Origin: Caenorhabditis remanei
Lineage: Eukaryota > Nematoda > Chromadorea > Rhabditida > Rhabditidae
NCBI RefSeq assembly: GCF_010183535.1
Contig: NC_071333.1
Location: 3,410,001-3,474,000, forward strand
Length of the DNA stretch: 64,000 nt
Reading direction: 5' to 3'
Part shown: positions 1 through 11,785 of the stretch, one piece after another
Layout: every line of letters begins with the position of its first letter
Position numbering within the stretch: position 1 is the first letter of the stretch
Notes under the pieces: generated by a model
The model's database searches: none
The model's input: the letters and a program-made list of their open reading frames with translations, nothing else
What the model was told of the DNA's origin: nothing
Position numbers and translations under genes: made by a program

Positions 1-1031
1 CAACTACAAAAATAGAGTTATATGTACTCTTTGTATTTTCGATATTACAAAAACTTATTTTGTAAGACAGTTACAAGGGAACCCCAAGTACTTGTATATT
101 TGGAATTTGATGAAACTCTGGTGGGAGCTCGAGGACTACTCCAATAGAGCTCCCACAAAATATTGGAACACGCTCGACACTTTGCTCAGAGTTATAGGCT
201 CACAAAGTTTGGCTCAGATTTAACACAAAAAAACCTCATTTCCTCACTTCTCGACAGCTCCCAAAATGTATTTCATTGTTTTTCTCCGTCTCTTTTGATC
301 CATACTGCCTCGCAAGAATACTATCTACAGTATCCTCATAAATGCTATTTAAAAAATAGATAAATTACATTAATGAAATCACCATGAGTGGTAAAATTAA
401 ATTGAGTGGAGTAGACGTTTTGACAATTAATAAAAGATGATTAATTAAAAAATATTCTTATTTATCCCAATTTGTGAATTTATGAAAGGAAAACCCCGGA
501 GGATTATGTAGTTGTTATAGGGATTAGCCTAGTCGTACCCATCTGGTATGTAGATCACAGGTGTTCAAAAGAGAGGAGGTGGAACTGGAGACTGGATTAT
601 GTAAACCTCCTCTTATGGAATTCAGCCGGTAATTGGTTGGCTCAATAGGAGTATTCAAATAATACAGTATTTCAGAATGAAATCTACAGTATCCCTCAGC
701 TATCCAAAATAACGAAGGCGCCAGATCGAGAAGTCCCTGGTTTAAAAATTTAATTTTTTTCGAAATCTTAAAGCTGAAGTTCTGAGAGTTATAGAACTCT
801 AAATTTGTCAAAAAAAAAACTCAAAAGTTCTCACAAACTTATTTTGCGTTTTCTTGTTTCTTACTTCACATTATTATGTTTAAAAAGTCTTGAGCCACAT
901 TTTTGTAGTTGACAACTTTTTCATACATTATTACGTTTTCCTAGGCCCAGTGTGTATGGGGCAACACTCGCTTATGAATTTTTAAAATTCTGATTTTTTA
1001 TTAATGAATTTTTTATTGATTAATTAAGTAT
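1..1031. other. Non-coding stretch with dispersed repeats
   Basis: I see no convincing gene here. A short inverted repeat (GTGGGAGCTC / GAGCTCCCAC) lies at about 121-156. Positions 486-700 are a diverged plus-orientation fragment of the repeat that occurs in longer form at 7.3, 9.2 and 13.2 kb; the shared landmark is GGTAATTGGTTGGCTCAATA. The motif TTTTTGTAGTTGACAACTTT at about 902-922 is a dispersed repeat word that recurs at 2.96, 6.40, 8.02, 9.38, 14.05, 46.9 and 47.95 kb. The open frames in this stretch run through repeat and show no splice logic. Confidence 0.6.
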
Positions 1032-1471
1032 CTAATTATTATTAACTGGAAGAGCTTGTCCTGGTCGAGATTTCACTGTTGCCTTGATCACGTCGGTTCG
1101 AACGGCTTTGAAAGCATCTGAAAATGAAACGAGTTACTCAAAATACACTCGAAATTTGAACTGAAATCACCTTTTGATTCCGACGCAGGTCCTGGTAAAT
1201 CCACTGGGCATGTTTGAGACCGCACACGTCGTTCAGATGAATTCAATTCTTCGGTTTGTGTCGAAATTGTTTTTTCTTGTTTTTCAGCATCTCTGTCCGG
1301 TGTGTTTTCAAAAATGTTATGATCTGGGGAAGAGTTCGATGAGCCGCTTTTCGGTGATGCAAACACTGAATTCAAGATGGAACGGTTTGAACTGGTTCCT
1401 GGCACATTCATAGGTGGTTCTTCGAATTTCGTGACTGGAATTTTTGGAAGTGTTCGTTTTGATGGTGACAT
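1032..1471 (-). CDS. Small two-exon gene, unknown function
   Basis: Exon 1 (1471-1171) and exon 2 (1117-1032) are joined by a 53-base intron with GTGATT donor and TTTTCAG acceptor. The joined frame is exactly 129 codons including the TAG stop, so phase is conserved. The 128-aa product starts MSPSKRTLPKIPVTKFEEPP, is rich in Ser, Pro, Glu and Lys, and looks disordered; it has no membrane segment or domain I recognise. The ATG lies six bases after a TTTTCAG (1478-1484), either a trans-splice site or the acceptor of an upstream intron. A mariner-like element ends only a few bases upstream of that acceptor, so upstream exons may have been displaced. Function is unknown; that this is a real gene rests on splice signals, phase and worm-like codon use. 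Confidence 0.6.
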
Positions 1472-1490
1472 TGCTATCTGAAAAGATATA

Positions 1491-2717
1491 TTAGGTTGGC
1501 AAGAAAGTTTTTGTGCATGACTCAAGTTTATTTTACTCAAACAGGAAGCATACCAAATACCAAACATAGTAACCATCTTAGTCCACAACTGTCTTCAATT
1601 TACCGGGTATGTTCCCGATACCGTCCTGGCAGAGCTCCGGTTGTTTCAAGGCAAAATAAACTTACACCCATTTTTCGACTTGACTTTAAGTATCGAAGTC
1701 CTGTTCAGCGGCAGAGCGCTGAATTACCCCGAACTTATAGTAATTCGTTAGAAGAAGGTCCAAGCTCTTATTTGTATGATTAAAAACTGTTTTCCAATAA
1801 TAGGCGAGAAAATATTTTGTCGGGAATGCAACTTGCGGAAATGCAACATTATGGAGGTGGCAGACTTTTTCACCCTGTGGAGCTGAGAACTCACGTATAG
1901 TTTTGATTTTTTGCACACGAAAAGAGCAAAAGTAGAAGATTATTGTTTTGCATTTTTCAATTATATACGTTGTGTAGGGTCCATCACACAAGGGTCATCA
2001 TTTTCTTCAGGTATTTTTTCCTTTTGATGATGTCTAACAGCGTTTGATCAACGCCAAGTCGGTGGGTTTCACTGGGGTAGTTTGTGTGCAATCCCACTCT
2101 TTATTAGTGATACTCAAATGGTTAGGTCGATTGAAGTTTGAAAGAGGAAAGAGAATTCGAAGCTGCAGGTCTATCCTTCACTGAATGCGGATTTTGGCCA
2201 AAATATGACTGTTCAATGTCTCTTTTTTTATTCTTGCCGACACATTTCAAAAAGTTTCCAATTGTGTTATAATTATCATTGATAATTCACATTAAGATTG
2301 AGATGGAAACTCTCCTTCTACAGCTCACAGCATGTACAAATCCTCTTCATATGCACTTTTAGTACGTGATACTTCGACAACAGAAAAATCGCATTTCTTA
2401 AAGTTGTAAACTTAATTACTTATAGCGTGCCAAAAGAAGAATTCATCCTTGTAAACTTTTCCTATCGGTTGCACAAATTTAGAAATTTCGGTATTAGATG
2501 AAAAGCGGAAATAAAAATATTGCTGTAAGAGTTGTTGGTCAAGACCAAAGATAGGCATGGCTCTTGCACAAGAGAAGCGTCGTATGGAATTCCTGACTGC
2601 CATCAGAATCACAGAGAGTTTATCTAACAAATGGTATGCGTAGTTGGTTTTGATTATTGTAATTTATCTGAGTGCATTCAAAACAAAACATGCTCAAAAA
2701 CTTTCTTGCCAACCTAA
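1491..2717. mobile_element. Mariner-like element, decayed
   Basis: The left end begins TTAGGTTGGCAAGAAAGTTT and the right end is its inverted copy with about one difference in 27 bases. Both ends abut TA (1489-1490 and 2718-2719), the target duplication of Tc1/mariner elements, and the TTAGGTTGG terminus is typical of mariner inverted repeats. The length of 1227 bp fits a full-size mariner. I could not find an intact transposase in any frame, so it is either decayed or a non-autonomous derivative. It sits at the 5' side of the minus-strand gene at 1032-1471. Confidence 0.75.
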
Positions 2718-2719
2718 TA

Positions 2720-3660
2720 GATTCATGAAAAGAAGGCGTTAAGAAAGGCACGTCATAAGTTGGTGAAAACAATATTTGAAGAAATGAAAGTGGGAAATCC
2801 AAAAAAGCTACTTCAAGTTAAAATTATGACTTGTTGAAAGGTTGATAGGAATTTGAAATATAATAAAGTAGTGGTACAGGAATATTAATTGGAAGCAGTG
2901 AGTGTATTTAATTTTTTGTAATTTTTTGTACCTAGAAGAGAAAGCCCAGATCTTCATTTTTTGTAGTTGATCACTTTTTTGTGCGGTGTCTCTCTGGAAA
3001 GTTATAGTCTATAAAGGAAAAAGATCAACTACAAAATAGAGATCAGAATTTTTGGAACTTTGGAAATTCGGAAATATAGAGAAAAAAAGATCAACTACAA
3101 AATAGAGATCAGAATTTTCGGAACTTTAGGAACTCGGAAATATATATTAAGTATACATAGACACATATGCTAATGCAGCTTTGCTAATACTTAAAAACCA
3201 CGCAAAGTTTCGGTATGAAAACACACAGCACCCTGCACGAGAAACGCGCATTCAAAAAATTGAAAATTAGCCGTAGAGCGCGTTCGCATTGTCTACAGTA
3301 ATACTCAACAGAAAGGCAAAATTTTACTGAGTTGGGCACATAAAAGCTTGAATATCTCAAATTTCCAAAACTGGTATTCAGAAGGCGTATCCATTTCGTG
3401 TAGAGGAAAAATGTTTGTATGATTTTGTGAATTTTCAACTTTATTATTGTGAATTTGTGGTGCTATTCCCAGTTTTATGCTAAGTCATTTTTCCAACGGC
3501 GCTGAAGAAACCGAGTTTTTGGTATTATTTCAGCTGGATTTTCAATTTTCGAAGTCGGAAATTGGTTTCTGAACAGAAACAAATCATAAAATGAAAAAAA
3601 AATTGTGTAAAACCTCTGATGCAAATTTTTCTATTTTTCAAAAATTCAAAAATTCTGGTT
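2720..3660. other. Intergenic stretch with short tandem duplication
   Basis: No gene is assigned. A unit of about 68 bases containing GATCAACTACAAAATAGAGA occurs twice (about 3022-3078 and 3088-3146). A short plus-strand frame at 2721-2835 reads as a basic peptide (KKALRKARHKLVKTIFEEMK) but begins at a stop beside the mariner target site and has no splice signal, so it is not called. A TTTTTGTAGTTGA repeat word lies at about 2960. Confidence 0.5.
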
Positions 3661-3664
3661 TTTG

Positions 3665-5501
3665 CTAATCGCCAATTCTCAAGAGGGATTGTTTTTTGAT
3701 TTTTATGACTTTCTGATGTGGAATACCACTGAAAATGTCAGAAAATTGCAAAACTATCCTGATTTCTCTAATCACTAAGCGAGAGAGTATGCGAACGAGA
3801 GATACGCAGGCAGTGGGAGGAATTTTGAAAGCTGTGCGCGTTTCGCGTTTTTTGCGAGCTTGTTTCTCGTGCAAGGTACTGTGAAACACTCAAAATCAAA
3901 GTAGAAATTAGCCGAGCTACTAAAATCCATCCTGTCAAGAATATGTAGTCATCATAATGACCAATATGCCCAATATGGTACTGCACTTTTTTCCAACAAA
4001 AACTGACTCCATCACCCTCCCTAGTTAGCCGATCTCAACCGATCTTAGCCGATCTCAAACAATCTTAGCTCATTTAAACTTTACTCAGGATTCTCATCTG
4101 CATGACAAAAAAACACCATTGTCAGCAACGAAAACTCCTTCTTTGTCACCTGCAGGGGTTTGATCCTTCCCGTCAAGCGACACTTGATACTTTGCTAGCT
4201 TTTGATTGAATTCTGTGGTATTGTCCAAAATTCGACATGTTTAGAAAAGAATTTAAAAAATTCAAAATTTTGTACCAAAGCTACAGTAACCCAACTTTTT
4301 TTTTGAAAACGACGAATATCTTACCCAGAACTATACGATGTGAGCTGTCCTTTGTGGGTGCCAAATTCGAAGGTGGCGACGGCGTTCCTGTCCGTGAAAT
4401 CACGCTGAAATTAAGAAATTATTGATTGATTTTGACGCTTACTAGAAACGCGACAACCAAGCCTATGCATATTGTAGCTAAACTCAAAATCTCAAGATTT
4501 TCGAAAGCATGTGAATCATGGCTTTTCGACCTGGTTTTTTAAGATTTTAGGAATTTTGAAAACAGATTTAAATTTCTCGTGTCGATAACAAGCATGCAAG
4601 GATTGGATTATTTTGGAGAATTTTTCAGAGAATAACAAAAATTTTACAAAAATTTTCAAAATTTTCAAAACGCGGTCATGATGGTAGTCATTTGAAAGGG
4701 AATGACACGCTGATTCTGAAAATATAAAAATCGATTGGTTTGGAAAAAAATTTGGAGGGTTACTGTACCTCAAGATATTCGAATTTTTTCGAAAATTTTC
4801 GAAAATCTGTAACTTTTCGAGTTTTAGAGGTTTAAGCTTGGTTTTGGGCTGGAAAAATTGGAAATCGAGTGAATTTTGAATGAAAAAAAGATTTCAGGGG
4901 GGTACGGTGTAGGATTATTGTAATTCAGGGGAACTAAGTTTGGAAATTAGGTACGGAATATTGAAGTTTATTAAATTCCCTTTGGAGAATTGTAGGTTTA
5001 CTGTAGTTTAGACACTAGAAAAGCGCCAAGTCACTAGCATTGCGGCAAGAACTCTGCGCTAACTTACTTCAGTTTTCACCCTCTTGCCATCGATGAAGAC
5101 GTTGAGTCCTTTGTCTGAAATTCAAAAATTTTAATTAGAATTTAAAAAAATTTTAAATCAACTCACCCAGAACGATATTGAACTTTCCTTCTCCTTTGAA
5201 GGACACTTCCCATTTTTCAAATTCTTTGTATTGAGAGTTGCGGAACTCTTCGAATGGCTTGTTATCAACCTGAAAAAAGTTACGGTATGCGCCTTTAAAC
5301 CAATTTTTTTTCGAAAACTTACCTTGAGTGAGTATACCAACACATTCGAAGTCTTTTTTGTAATAATTTCGCAAGTGGTTGTACCGATCTGAAATTGGGA
5401 AAAAGGGGTTGTAAAGATTTTGAGATTTTGAGAAGAAAAGTACTTAAACTCACTGAGAACTTTTCTGAAGCGCTCCATTTTGGAGTATCGCTGTAGTACA
5501 C
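3665..5501 (-). CDS. FAIM-like protein (Fas apoptotic inhibitory molecule), partial
   Basis: Exons, in minus order: 5501-5454, 5388-5323, 5269-5167, 5114-5068, 4404-4325, and a tentative last exon 3728-3665. Introns have GTGAG/GTAAG donors and TTTCAG acceptors, and the phases agree throughout (408 nt, 136 codons with stop). The product contains VYSLKVDNKPFEEFR, FNIVLDKGLNVFIDGKRV and FEFGTHKGQLTSYSSG, which align with human FAIM1 around YTLEINGKSLKKYME, FRIVLEKDAMDVWCNGKKL and FSIGNHDCYIKAVSSG. FAIM is a small cytosolic all-beta protein linked to apoptosis and protein-aggregation control. The N-terminal part (about 40 aa, with the conserved HKIEFEHGT segment) is not found upstream, and the last exon lies beyond an intron holding a repeat-borne gene fragment. 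The gene is therefore either incomplete or broken at both ends. I am confident of the family and less sure that it is functional. Confidence 0.7.
3990..4235 (-). pseudogene. Broken copy of the 12.8-13.1 kb exon
   Basis: About 4020-4200 matches 12770-12915 on the same strand, including the flanking words AGCCGATCTCAA and TTAGCTCATTTAAACTTTACTCAG. The reading frame in common is KYQVSLDGKDQ-PAGDK-GVF-ADNGVF. In this copy the T-run after GGTG has one extra base, which shifts the frame before the donor site. It lies inside the last intron of the FAIM-like gene, so it probably arrived with a segmental duplication. Confidence 0.5.
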
Positions 5502-5504
5502 CTG

Positions 5505-6350
5505 AAAACTTTTATTATTTTATTATTTTATTTTCGGCGCCCATTTTTGTTGAGGATCCGTCTACTTTTGGTGAATTTTTCAATTTTCAAACCTTTAAAC
5601 AACTTTTCAAGTTTTCATTCAATTATTTCATTTTTTGCACTGAAAATCCAGTATTTTCAGGTTTTTCTCTATCGAATGAGCCAAAAAACAAGAATTTCGG
5701 GAAGAAAATGACTTTGTTTTGTACTGAAAAACAGATGATTTTTAGCCATTTCACCCAATATTTTATTTTCAAAAATTGTAACTATTTCAAAGTATTTTCG
5801 AGTACATTTTGTACAATTTTTCTTTGAAAATGTTTTCTGCTCTGTTTTTTTTGTATGAAAACATCGATTTTTCTGACCAAAATGCTCTGTGTCTGGCTCA
5901 TTAGATAGATAATTAAATTATCTACAATTCTGATGGATGGTACCCGTTTTTTCATCCATTGCGACATTTAAAAACCCTAAAAATACAGCATTTTCAGTGC
6001 AAAAAATAATAGCCGAGACTTTTTTCATCCGGCTTATTAGAAAGAATTAACTATTTTTCGACTTAAAATGGTTTCTAATTTGAATTTTTTTAACTTTGGG
6101 AAAATCCGGACCTTAAGTCAAAAGTTTGTGATTTTAGCGCTGAAACATATAAATATGGATGCTTAATATATAATTGCTGTGTTGTCCTTATCTTTAAAAC
6201 TTTAACTACATGGTAATTAGAGACTGTTGTATGATTAGTTTAGTTAGAGACACACCTACAGTACCGGACAAAAGAATATATAAGTTTTGGTTTTTTCAGT
6301 TGAAAATGCCCAACTTTGAGAATGTGTCATGGTAATACTGACTGTTTCAT
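5505..6350. other. Non-coding stretch upstream of the FAIM-like exons
   Basis: AT-rich DNA with many TTTTCA words and no exon that I can defend. The missing N-terminal FAIM exon was looked for on the minus strand (expected pattern H-x-I-x-F-E-H-G-T) and not found. Confidence 0.5.
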
Positions 6351-6353
6351 CAA

Positions 6354-6602
6354 GTAGATTTTTAATGGATCACACAGATCAAGGGTAGAACTTTGTTTTT
6401 GTAGTTGACAACTTTTTTGTATAGTCACTCCCTAGCAAGTTACATATCGTCAAAGTAGTTTCTTTCTCAAATCGTCCAGTGCAAAATAGTGCGCTTTGTC
6501 TTAAAATGACCATAACTCTCTAGGGAGTGTCCGTACAAAAAAGTTACCAACTACAAAAATAAAGTTCTACCCTTGATCTGTATGATCCATTAAAAATCTA
6601 CT
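6354..6602. repeat. Palindromic repeat with TTTTTGTAGTTG arms
   Basis: The left arm, about 6358-6440, is repeated inverted at about 6512-6598, with GATCAAGGGTAGAACTTT and TTTTTGTAGTTG present in both arms. The spacer is about 70 bases. The same arm words recur alone elsewhere in the window. This is a short palindromic element of unknown family. Confidence 0.65.
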
Positions 6603-6657
6603 TAACGCAGTTTTCAATAGAAAATGAGCAACAAACAAAACTCACCTACAAACGCAG

Positions 6658-6995
6658 TTATAGTGTCGAAAATTTATGTAATATAACCTTTGACCTTCCA
6701 AAACTGGTAGTTGGCGTCATGAAGGTCCGCAAAACAGGATATCCATTGAAAAAAGACCATTGCCTGAAAATAAGACTTTTGCTTTTTTCCAAAAAAAAAA
6801 ACCGGTAAGCTTACTCTCAAACTGCGCAATTGCAGAAGTTTGATTTCCGATGAAATGAAATCAATCGATCGGTGTCCAATACAAAACCCGTAGAATGTGT
6901 AGACCATCAGTCCAATGATATTGCTACAGTATCTCAGACTCACCTTCCAAATTGTTCACTGTTGAACCATTTGTTAACATGAGCGTCGTAGGACT
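6658..6995 (-). CDS. Two 3' exons of an unrecognised gene
   Basis: Exon 6995-6944 and terminal exon 6763-6658 are joined across a GTGAGT...TTATTTTCAG intron in correct phase and end in TAA. The product includes SYDAHVNKWFNSEQFG followed by RQWSFFNGYPVLRTFMTP. I do not recognise the family. Copies of the first of these exons (VN-WFN-E-FG plus its donor) are carried inside repeat copies B (about 10048-10081) and C (about 13307-13345), so the A/B/C repeat has captured part of this gene. Upstream exons are unclear; a possible donor AAAAGGTGAGT lies near 7098. Confidence 0.4.
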
Positions 6996-7319
6996 CTGAA
7001 ATATAGAAAGTTATGAAATTAAATGCTACAGTGTCCTAGAGAATCCCCCAGAAAGGTATCTACAAGATCATTGAATGATATCCACAGTATCCCAGACTCA
7101 CCTTTTCACGATCCAAATGTAAACAAAAAAAATTAGAATTCCAAAAAAATCAAAATCCGACCGATACACATTCAGTCTAAAATAGCATAGAATATATGTC
7201 TCCTAGGGGCCACTGTATTTATACTACCCAACAAAAAGTGGGCGTGTCTCTTCTAAGGGGCGGAGACTCCTCCTACACCAAGCTAATCATTTCCTAAATA
7301 TCCCATTTTTTGAATTTAT

Positions 7320-8235
7320 CGAAGGAAAACCCTGGAGGATTAAGTAATTGGTGAGGGGATTAGCCTAGACGCACCCATCTGGCGGGTAGAGCAGAGGTAT
7401 TCAAAAAAAGGGAATGGAATTGGAGACTGGTCGGTTCGGATTATGTAATCACATGGAATTGAGCCGGTAATTGGTTGGCTCAATAGGAATATTCAAATGA
7501 TACAGTATCCCAGAATGATATCTGCAATAATCCTATCTTGTCGAAGATAGCACACTTGTCAAGGCTTGGACCTTGTCAGCAAGATAAAGGCGCGGGTATT
7601 TTGCCGCCCAAAGTTAAAATTTCAAATTTTTCAAATTTTTCAAATTTTTTGAATTTTTTTTGCGAAAAAGTCAAATTTTCGAGTATCAGTTAAAATTAGA
7701 AGAAATCATGAAAAATTATCAGAAATATTTATGTTATCCCTTCGGGCCGGGTCGGGCGTTCAAAATTTCACAAAACCCGGCCCGGGTCTTCGGGCCCTTC
7801 ATTTTGATCCTCAACCATCTCTCGTCTACACTTCCGCCTCGTTATCTCAGCAAAAACATGCATATCGAGAAGTCCTTGGCTCAACTTTGAGCGGCCCCTA
7901 AATCATTTTTCATTCAATTCAAACTTTTCGATTTTTTTTAATTTTGAAAGTATAGAACAACGTCGAAAATTGTCCCAGAGTGTCAAATTTTTCAAAGTAT
8001 GTAAATTAAATTTAGTGCTTTATTTTTGTAGTTGACAATGTTTTAATAGCTCTTTCCGCTTTTGAGATATACGCTTTTGAATATTTAGTAGGACAGATTA
8101 CACAATTTAAGAAGAGGGGCCGAGAAGCGAGAGCGTCTGGGATCTCTCCGTCTTCACCTATAAATGTTTATAATCGGTAGAAGCGCCTTGAATTTTAAAA
8201 CACTAAAGCTCAAATTATGAGAGTTACAGAACTCA
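7320..8235 (+). repeat. Repeat copy A (about 0.9 kb)
   Basis: This copy is repeated inverted at 9182-10045 and in direct orientation at 13345-14275. Landmarks in all three are GGTAATTGGTTGGCTCAATA, TTGCCGCCCAAAGTTAAA, the CG-rich block around CTTCGGGCC (7740-7800), TTTTTGTAGTTGACAATGTT and GAGAAGCGAGAGCGTCTGGG. No transposase frame is visible. A and B are arms of one large inverted repeat. Confidence 0.75.
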
Positions 8236-9180
8236 AAATTTTCAACAAAAAAAATTCAAAAAATTTTTTAAGAGGCACTATCTGTAAGAGTGAGAATGTT
8301 TGTGTTGGGCCTTGGCACAGTTGCAAAAAGTTTTTTCAATCCGAACTTTTTTTACAGCATGAGTACCCCTATGGTAGTGATTTACAAAAAATATGTCACC
8401 AGTCCCCTATGACGTCATCCTAGGAAAATATGCCAAATAAATGACTTTTCACCCAAAAATTCATAAAAATTTCAATTTTCCAGATAACTCTGCAAAACTT
8501 TTGGTACATGTTACGAGTGTTTTTGACTACCCCTACACAAATTTTCAGTCCTCCAGACACCCCAGAAACCATTCAAGTGAATTTCACTTTCATGTTTTTT
8601 CAACTTTTCTCAAAAAATCCCTCTTGAAGCCATAAAGTTTTAAATTGTATTCATATTCCCCGCAAGGTGTTCCATTAGATCCAATAAAAATCATCAAAAA
8701 GTAGGGGGACCGTTTTGAGATATTTCGATTTTTTCAAAAATCACATAAGGGTCCCCCCTTATGAAAAAAAATTTTCACGAAAAATTCGAAAAAAAAAGTT
8801 GTCCGAAAACAATCAGAATATTGATAAAACACATGAAATAAACCAATTCCGAAATGTTACACCTTAAAAATTGGTTTGAATAGATTTCGAATTTTTCTTC
8901 ATGAAAATGTTTTCCCAATTTTTGACGTTTTCATCAATAATTGGTACAGAAGCCATAAAATTTCAACTGATGTACTAACGTCCCGCAATATTTGACATAC
9001 GATCCAATTAAAATCATCAAAAAACAAGAAGACCATTCTGAGATATGTTCATTTATTTTGAAAATCACATAAGGGTCCCCCCATGGAAAAAAAATTATCG
9101 AAAAAATAATTCAATTTTATTTTGATGCAAAAACGTTCAGAGCTTTGATGAAATATTATAGAACCATCTGTATAAAAATT
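8236..9180. repeat. Spacer of inverted repeat A/B, itself a dispersed repeat
   Basis: Positions 8280-8760 match the sequences at 50275-50640 (inverted) and 54060-54520 (direct). Shared words include CCAGTCCCCTATGACGTCAT, GACTTTTCACCCAAAAATTC and CACATAAGGGTCCCCCCTTA. The half at 8880-9100 repeats the theme less exactly. No coding capacity is apparent. Confidence 0.6.
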
Positions 9181-9181
9181 T

Positions 9182-10290
9182 TGTAACTCTCATAATTTGA
9201 GCTTTAGTGTTTTAAAATTCAAGGCGCTTCTACCGATTATAAATATTTCTAGGTGAAGACGGAGAGATCCCAGACGCTCTCGCTTCTCGGCCCCTCTTCT
9301 TAAATTGCGTAATCTGTCCTACTAAATATTCAAAAGCGTATATCTCAAAAGCGGAAAGAGCTATTAAAACATTGTCAACTACAAAAATAAAGCACTAAAT
9401 TCAATTTACATACTTTGAAAAACTTGGCACTCTGGGACAATTTTCAACGAATGAAAAATGATTTAGGGGCCGCTCAAAGTTGAGCCAAGGACTTCTCGAT
9501 ATGCATGTTTTTGCCGAGATAACGAGGCGGAAGTGTAGACGAGAGATGGTTGAGGATCAAAATGAAGGGCCCGAAGACCCGGGGCGGGTTTTGTAAAATT
9601 TTGAACGCCCGACCCGGCCCGAAGGGGTAACGTAAATATTTCTAATAATTTCAACTGATACTCGAAAATTTGACTTTTTCGTGAAAGAATTCAAAAAATT
9701 TTAAAAATTTGATAACTTTGAAATTTTAACTTTGGGCGGCAAAATACGCGCGCCTTTATCTTGCTGACAAGGCCCGGCCCTTGACAAGTGTGCTTTCTTG
9801 GACAAGCTAGAATTACTGCAGATATCATTCTGGGATACTGTATCATTTGAATATTCCTATTGAGCCAACCAATTACCGGCTCAATTCCATGTGAGAGGAT
9901 TACACAATCCGAACCGACCAGTCTCCAATTCCATTCCCTTTTTTTGAATACCTCTGCTCTACCCGCCAGATGGGTGCGTCTAGGCTAATCCCCTTACCAA
10001 TTACTTAATCCTCCAGGTTTTCCCTTCGATAAATTCAAAAAATGTGAACAGATGGTTCAACAGAGAACGATTTGGAAGGTGAGTCTGAGATACTGTAGCA
10101 ATATCATTGGACTGGGGAATGGCTTTTTTAGCACGGAATTTTCAGTCCGTAAGCTCTAAATGACAAGGTAAATTACTTCCGGGTTGGATAATTTTCGTGT
10201 TCTCCTTGTGAATCCGTCATCTATCTTTATTTTTTATTTTTTTGGTTATATTACATAAATTTTCGACACTATAACTGCGTTTGTAGGTGA
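9182..10290 (-). repeat. Repeat copy B (inverted)
   Basis: Positions 9182-10045 are the reverse complement of copy A. The copy then continues with 10048-10195, the reverse complement of 13195-13345, and with 10240-10290, the reverse complement of about 6635-6685. It therefore carries the host exon fragment VN-WFN-E-FG with its GTGAGT donor. The copy joins to both neighbours as an inverted repeat, which makes nested hairpins possible. Confidence 0.7.
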
Positions 10291-11388
10291 GTTTTGTTTT
10301 TTGATAACAAGAAGCTCCTCGAAAATACTAATTTACAGTCTTCGTTCGCTTGGATAATGAAATAATGGCTAATCAAAACTGATCAAAAATGATCTTGTGG
10401 AGATTCCAATGACCCATCTCATATTCCTTTAAATTTCCCATTTTCTCATAGCTATTTTCGATGTCGGTAGACTTGTAACACCCAGTTCAAGAAATGTAAA
10501 TACATTCAGAATCCCCAATATAGAGGCATGAGAATGATTCAATTACTGTTCACAGTTTTTCCAATCTGTCTATGCATCTTAACTGTTTCTCTTACCTTCT
10601 TCCTCAAAGAGATACTCCAGTATCCGATAACTTTTTTTCATTTGTCGTCTTGTTCTGAAATGATATCACCTCCAATGTCCACACTTTTCGATGATGTTTA
10701 ACTTTCTCCTTCGTCTATTCAATATTCACGTCTTATGCCGTTGTACAGTATAGCCTCATTGCCACATTTTTCCTATCGTTTCCCCGTTTCATCCTTCTTC
10801 CTCCTCGGCCCCGGTCATTATTCCTTCTATCATCTCTCTTAATTTTAATTGAAATAGTCTTGTTCAAAGCCAAATTGTACATATGATATTTTTATTTTGA
10901 CTCAAATAAATTAGTGAAGATCATATACCTTATTTTTAAAAAAATTATTTCAGTTCTCAAAGTCAATATTGCCAGTCTAAAAATTTGGAACAAGAAACGA
11001 CTTGTCGATATTCCAGCACTTGGATCCTCCATTCAGCTGATTGCCAATAAATCGATAAGTTATTAGTAAAACACGGTATTAGCAACTGCGCTCTATTGAA
11101 GTTCTCTTGAGAAACAAGTCATTAATCGGTGGACGTTGCTGCAGAGCGTGATTGCAAGACATGTAACAAACTAATAGTTCTTATTTTAAAAATGCTGAGG
11201 CCATGATTAGTAAGTGCTCAATGTGATCTATATCTGAATTTAGAAAAAAATGCTTTGAATTTAGAAAACAGGATCCATTTTACTCCCATCTGATTTCCAC
11301 AAATTTACATTTTTTATCAAAACCCACGAAATGTCTAGCCACCTCCTAATTAACCAACAGACATCTAACAGAAGTGCCCCTACTCTTA
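10291..11388. other. Stretch without recognisable genes
   Basis: I see no exon, RNA gene or clear repeat here. The sequence is moderately AT-rich and unusually free of the dispersed words common elsewhere in the window, so it may be older unique DNA or an intron of the minus-strand gene at 11389-11666. Confidence 0.4.
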
Positions 11389-11666
11389 TCATAACACAAA
11401 ATCCCGACCAAACTCCAGGGCGTAATCGATTACTCTTCTGTTGTTTACTACTTCAGTCTCAACGTGCCAATTTTCGAAATTGTACTTTTGAGAAAGAGTG
11501 AGAGCAGTAGAAGAAGGATTTTGCGTGAAACCATGTGATAATGCGTACATAGAAGGAGGAGGGAGTCCTTCTGATTTGGTCACACTCGTTTTTGTAGCAG
11601 GATTAACAGAAATCTTTGTTGCCAGAGCAGTATATGTCGTGCTTTCTAATTTCACGTCTTCTTGTT
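11389..11666 (-). CDS. Terminal exon of an unrecognised gene
   Basis: The exon begins after a GATATTCAG acceptor (11667-11675) and runs 278 bases in one frame to TGA at 11389. The peptide of about 91 aa contains QEDVKLESTTYTALATK and FENWHVETEVVNNRRVIDY, and codon use is worm-like. No domain recognised. Upstream exons are not resolved because a CG-rich palindromic element starts about 120 bases upstream. The first 33 bases of the exon and the end of its acceptor (38 bases in all) recur inverted at 13583-13620. Confidence 0.45.
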
Positions 11667-11785
11667 CTGAATATCACTTTACAGGTAAACTTGCAAAACA
11701 TGCCGAGACCATGTGCAGCGGCCGGCGGCCGTAGAAAGGAGAGAATGGCGTAAAATAGTTTTTTGGGTAAGCGTTTTAACATACT

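Noticed and set aside
1686..2630. Transposase coding region inside the mariner-like element.
   Set aside because: No frame shows the HDNA or YSPDLAPSD-type motifs; only short open frames remain.
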